Shown: positions 61,062-64,000 of the stretch, piece after piece | Layout: each line of letters begins with the position of its first letter | How positions within the stretch are numbered: the first letter of the stretch is position 1 | NCBI RefSeq assembly: GCF_003967355.1 | Contig: NZ_BIFH01000038.1 | Span: 1,249 to 65,248 of the forward strand | Direction of reading: 5' to 3' | Origin: Embleya hyalina | GTDB lineage: Bacteria; Actinomycetota; Actinomycetes; Streptomycetales; Streptomycetaceae | Length of the DNA: 64,000 bases | Notes under the pieces: model-generated | Told to the model about the DNA's origin: nothing | Database searches by the model: none | Seen by the model: the letters and a program-made list of their open reading frames with translations, nothing else | Position numbers and translations under genes: made by a program

Positions 61062-62528
61062 ATGAGCGTTCCCCCGGAAGCCGGGCAGGGGCGGGCCACG
61101 GTGACGATCTCCGCCGGATCGCTCCGGGGCGTGGTCGCGGCCGACGGCATCCGCCGCTGGCTGGGCATTCCGTACGCCGCCGCGCCGGTGGGGGAGTCGC
61201 GCTTCGAGCGGCCCACCGCGCACCGGGGCTGGGCCGGCGTGCGCGACGCGGACACGATGGGCCCGACCGCGCCGCAGGCGCCGTACCGGGGAGCCCTGGG
61301 GGAACTGCTGCCGACGGTGGTGATCGAGGGCGACGAATACCTGAACCTCAACGTCTGGGCGCCGGCCGACGCGAGCGGGCTGCCGGTGATGGTGTGGGTG
61401 CACGGCGGCTCGCTCGCGCACGGGGCGAACGCGCTGCCCGGCTACGACGGTGCCGCGTTCGCGCGCGACGGCGTGGTGTACGTCGCGGTGAACTATCGGC
61501 TCGCGTCGGAGGGTTTCTCCGTCCTGGACGGTGCGCCGGGCAATGTCGGCCTCGCCGACGTGGTCGCCGCGCTGCGCTGGGTACAGGCGGAGATCGCGGC
61601 CTTCGGCGGCGATCCGGCGCGGGTGACGGTGTTCGGCGAGTCCGCCGGATCGATCCTGCTCGGTGCGCTGGTCGCACACCCGGACGCCGGGACGCTGTTC
61701 GCGCGCGCGATCCTGCAGAGCGGGATGCCCGACGCGCTGCCGTCCGCGAAGGCCGGGCGGATCACCGCGCTGGTGGCCGAGCGGCTGGGCCGGACCGCGT
61801 CCCGGGCGGCGTTCGCGGAGGTGGCGCCGGACGAACTGGTCGCCGCCGAACAGGCGGTCACCACCGGCGGCACACCGATGACCGGTGGCCCGGGGTTCGC
61901 CATGGCGATCGGCGACGACCTCGTGCCCGTGCACCCGCTCGAGGCCCTGGTGGCCGGCGCGGGTTCCGGCATCGGGCTGCTGCTCGGCTCCAATACCGAG
62001 GAATACCGGCTGTGGTTCGTGCCCACCGGCCTGCTCGACCGGGTCGGGCCGGTGCTGTTCGCGGGCGCGCGGCTGAAGTTCCGGATCGGCCGGCGGATCC
62101 TGGCCGCCTACCGGGCGGCCCGACCCGGCGCCGGGCGCGGCGAACTGCTCGGCGCGCTGGCCACCGACCTGCTGGTCCGACTACCGATCAACCGCCTCGC
62201 GGACGCCCGCCTGGACGGTGGTGGAGCCCCCACCCACGTCTACGAGTTCGCCTGGCGCAGTCCGGTGCGCGACCTCGGCGCCGCGCACGCGATGGAGTTG
62301 CCGTTCGTCTTCGACGGCCTCGACTCCGGCGCGTGGACCTCGCTCACCGGGGACACGCCGCCGCAGTCGCTCGCCGACGAGATGCACGCCGCCTGGGTGC
62401 GGTTCGCCAAGACCGGCGATCCCGGCTGGGAACCGTGGGACGCGCGGCGGCCGGTACGGGTGTTCGACGCACCGACCACGACCACCGTGCTCGCCCCGCG
62501 CGAGGCCGAACGCGCCGCCTGGGGCTGA
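61062..62528 (+). CDS. Type B carboxylesterase
   Basis: A 488-residue carboxylesterase. FGESAGSILLGALVAHP carries the catalytic Ser, YLNLNVWAPADASGLPVMVWVHGGS contains the oxyanion-hole glycines, SNTEEYRLW the acidic residue region, and AHAMELPFVF the catalytic His. The ATG at 61062 follows a weak ribosome binding site; the frame is open to 60855. No signal peptide is present. It is divergent from the CocE hydrolase, with 261 bases between, and both may act on esters. Confidence 0.9.
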   Translation: MSVPPEAGQGRATVTISAGSLRGVVAADGIRRWLGIPYAAAPVGESRFERPTAHRGWAGVRDADTMGPTAPQAPYRGALGELLPTVVIEGDEYLNLNVWAPADASGLPVMVWVHGGSLAHGANALPGYDGAAFARDGVVYVAVNYRLASEGFSVLDGAPGNVGLADVVAALRWVQAEIAAFGGDPARVTVFGESAGSILLGALVAHPDAGTLFARAILQSGMPDALPSAKAGRITALVAERLGRTASRAAFAEVAPDELVAAEQAVTTGGTPMTGGPGFAMAIGDDLVPVHPLEALVAGAGSGIGLLLGSNTEEYRLWFVPTGLLDRVGPVLFAGARLKFRIGRRILAAYRAARPGAGRGELLGALATDLLVRLPINRLADARLDGGGAPTHVYEFAWRSPVRDLGAAHAMELPFVFDGLDSGAWTSLTGDTPPQSLADEMHAAWVRFAKTGDPGWEPWDARRPVRVFDAPTTTTVLAPREAERAAWG

Positions 62529-62851
62529 TCGACGGCCCGGCCGGGAGCCGGACGACCGGGCCCGGCGGCCTCCCCCGGAACGCGCCCCGACGGGGGTAAC
62601 CTGGTGCGATCGCACGATCACAGTCGGTCGGGCGTCGGGAGGTCACGGACGGCAAGGACACACAGGGTCGTCGTCGGGGACACCCCGTCGGCACCGGCCG
62701 ATCGGTTCCACATGGCCTGATCGGCCGGCGCGAGGGCCTGCCGCCCGCCCGCCCGACGGCGGGCCCGGCGGCGACAGCGCGCCCGGGACCATAGGCTGAC
62801 CGCCCACCGGCGCGGCCGGTGGACGGTATCGACACGGTTGAGGGTGCACGA
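62529..62851. other. Intergenic region with a 12-bp palindrome
   Basis: About 320 bases with no gene I can support. GTGCGATCGCAC at 62604-62615 is a perfect palindrome that could be an operator. TAGGCT at 62792-62797 may be the -10 element of the following gene. Several GC-rich foldbacks are present but none is clearly a terminator. Confidence 0.4.
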
Positions 62852-63583
62852 ATGAGCGCGCGTTTCGAGGAACTCGACTGGCGGACGACGCCGATGGGCG
62901 AGATCAGCCTGCGCCGCAGGCGCGACCCGGTCTCCGGCGAGGACGTGCACGAGGTCAAGCTCGGCGACGAGTTCCTGATGTCCAGTCTGTTCACGGCGGG
63001 CGAGATCGCGCTGACCCGGCTGGGCCTGGCCGAGTTGCCCGACGTCGAACTCGACGTCGTGGTGGGCGGTCTGGGCCTGGGCTACACCGCCCGCGCGGCG
63101 CTGGACGATCCGCGCGTACGTGACCTGATCGTGGTCGACGCGCTCGGCGAGGTGATCGACTGGCACCGACGCGGCCTGGTCCCGCTCGGCGCCGGCCTCG
63201 CGGGCGATCCCCGCTGCCGGCTGGTCCAGGGCGACTTCTTCGCCCTGGCGGGCGAGGCGCGCGGGTTCGATCCGCGGGAGCCGGGTCGGCGCTTCCACGC
63301 GATCCTGCTGGACGTCGACCATTCCCCGCGCCACGTGCTGCACCCGAGCCATGCCGCGCTGTACCGGCCCGCCGGGCTGCGCGCGTTGGCCGATCGGCTG
63401 CGTCCGGGCGGGGTGTTCGCGCTGTGGTCCAACGACCCGCCGGACCTGGAGTTCGGCGCGGTGCTCGGCGAGGTCTTCGCCGCCTCGGCCGCGCACGTCG
63501 TCGACTTCGACAATCCGCTCCAGGGCGGTACGGCCACCAACACCGTGTACGTGGCCCGGACACCGGAGGAGCCCGCGTCCTGA
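62852..63583 (+). CDS. Spermidine synthase-like (SpeE fold) protein
   Basis: A 243-residue class I methyltransferase-fold protein similar to polyamine aminopropyltransferases. DVVVGGLGLGYTARAAL is the nucleotide-binding glycine loop, VVDALGEVIDWH the acidic strand, and AILLDVDHSPRHVLHP the active-site strand that corresponds to the D-x-x-D region of spermidine synthase. The N-terminal beta domain is short. The ATG at 62852 is preceded by GAGGG. No polyamine genes lie nearby, so it may use another substrate; many such actinomycete proteins are uncharacterised. Confidence 0.82.
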   Translation: MSARFEELDWRTTPMGEISLRRRRDPVSGEDVHEVKLGDEFLMSSLFTAGEIALTRLGLAELPDVELDVVVGGLGLGYTARAALDDPRVRDLIVVDALGEVIDWHRRGLVPLGAGLAGDPRCRLVQGDFFALAGEARGFDPREPGRRFHAILLDVDHSPRHVLHPSHAALYRPAGLRALADRLRPGGVFALWSNDPPDLEFGAVLGEVFAASAAHVVDFDNPLQGGTATNTVYVARTPEEPAS

Positions 63584-63629
63584 CCCGCCGTGAGGGCCGG
63601 CCGACGGGTCGGGACGCGGGTCGGGGTAT

Positions 63630-63664
63630 CGGGTCCGGCGACAGGGCACGCGCCGCCGGACCCG
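63630..63664. terminator. Bidirectional terminator between convergent genes
   Basis: CGGGTCCGGCG (63630-63640) pairs perfectly with CGCCGGACCCG (63654-63664), and flanking GGGGT/ACCCC extend the stem beyond a two-base bulge. It lies between the SpeE-like and beta-lactamase-like genes. Confidence 0.8.
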
Positions 63665-63671
63665 ACCCCGG

Positions 63672-64000
63672 TCAGGAGGCGCGCAGGTGGTCGATCGCCG
63701 CGCGGGCCGCCAGGCCGATCGAGGCGTCGGCCGCGGGCGCGCGAAAGCCCAGCGACTCCAGGCGCAGGAACACGCCCACCGCGTAGCGCTTGCCGTCGGG
63801 GTACTCGACCACGCCGACCTCGTTGCGCACGCCCCACAGGGTGCCGGTCTTGCCGGAGACCCGGATCTCGTCCGCGAATCCCGACGCGAGCCGGTGCGGC
63901 CAGATCTGCCGGCCCATGATGTCGCGCACCTCGGCGCAGGCCTCGGTGGAGCCCGCCTCGTCCCGCCAGATCGCGGCGAGCAGCTTGGTGATCTCGCGCG
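63672..64000 (-). CDS. Class A beta-lactamase-like serine hydrolase, C-terminal part
   Basis: The last 108 codons of a gene that continues past the window's right edge. RVSGKTGTLWGVRNEVGVVE holds the K-T-G triad of class A beta-lactamases and penicillin-binding-like serine hydrolases, followed by the YAVGVFLRLES strand and a final helix ending in AIDHLRAS. The catalytic SxxK and SDN elements would be upstream, outside the window. Whether it hydrolyses beta-lactams cannot be judged from this fragment. Confidence 0.85.
   Translation of the reverse strand, partial: REITKLLAAIWRDEAGSTEACAEVRDIMGRQIWPHRLASGFADEIRVSGKTGTLWGVRNEVGVVEYPDGKRYAVGVFLRLESLGFRAPAADASIGLAARAAIDHLRAS

Noticed and set aside
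1-64000. CRISPR arrays, tRNA or rRNA genes, transposases
   Set aside because: I looked for spaced identical repeats, tRNA-like cloverleaf ends and transposase motifs and found none; short repeats present are isolated pairs.

Overview
The window looks like chromosomal DNA from a high-GC actinomycete, most likely a Streptomyces relative. Third codon positions are almost all G or C, GTG starts are common, ATGA/GTGA start-stop overlaps are frequent, and LuxR (LAL), TetR and ArsR regulators, a P450, a GH46 chitosanase and secondary-metabolite genes are typical of that group. I see no tRNA, rRNA, CRISPR array or insertion sequence.

Layout. 0.3-8.5 kb: a secreted CAP protein, an AlkZ-type DNA glycosylase, a quinone oxidoreductase, a LuxR regulator, an ArsR regulator divergent from an MFS exporter around a perfect operator palindrome, and a cytochrome P450. 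8.6-14.1 kb: a 55-residue small protein, a gap with a very strong G-quadruplex motif, a chitosanase under a CsnR-type operator, a HEAT-like protein and a giant LAL regulator.

14.2-35.5 kb is the biosynthetic heart. It holds an ABC exporter, a class II lanthipeptide synthetase (LanM) and its 67-residue mersacidin-like precursor. Divergent from these is a tightly coupled NRPS operon: an 18-codon leader ORF, A-T-C, C-A-T, C-A-T, C-A-T-TE-MFS, then MbtH. The NRPS has two back-to-back condensation domains across a protein junction, a cysteine-nucleophile thioesterase, and an exporter fused to the last enzyme. My specificity reading is carboxylic acid starter - Gly-like? - basic residue - Asp-like. 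A DasR-like box overlaps the candidate -35 element of the operon.

35.5-46.6 kb: a Uma2 nuclease; a TetR/MFS pair sharing a duplicated operator; a LodA/LodB quinoprotein oxidase pair; a lone ACT-domain protein behind what looks like a complete ilv-type attenuator (leader peptide with tandem Ile codons plus terminator); and a four-gene operon (M19 dipeptidase, M20 hydrolase, GNAT, N-acylamino-acid racemase) that matches the D- to L-amino-acid conversion pathway.

46.6-56.5 kb: a divergent acyl-CoA dehydrogenase homologue and a TetR-controlled aromatic ring-cleavage operon (FAD hydroxylase, VOC dioxygenase, indolepyruvate oxidoreductase, Dabb protein, FAH hydrolase). 56.5-64 kb: a secreted M4 protease, a CocE-type hydrolase, a carboxylesterase, a spermidine-synthase-like protein and the C-terminal part of a class A beta-lactamase-like protein that runs off the window. 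Strong hairpin terminators separate most convergent gene pairs.
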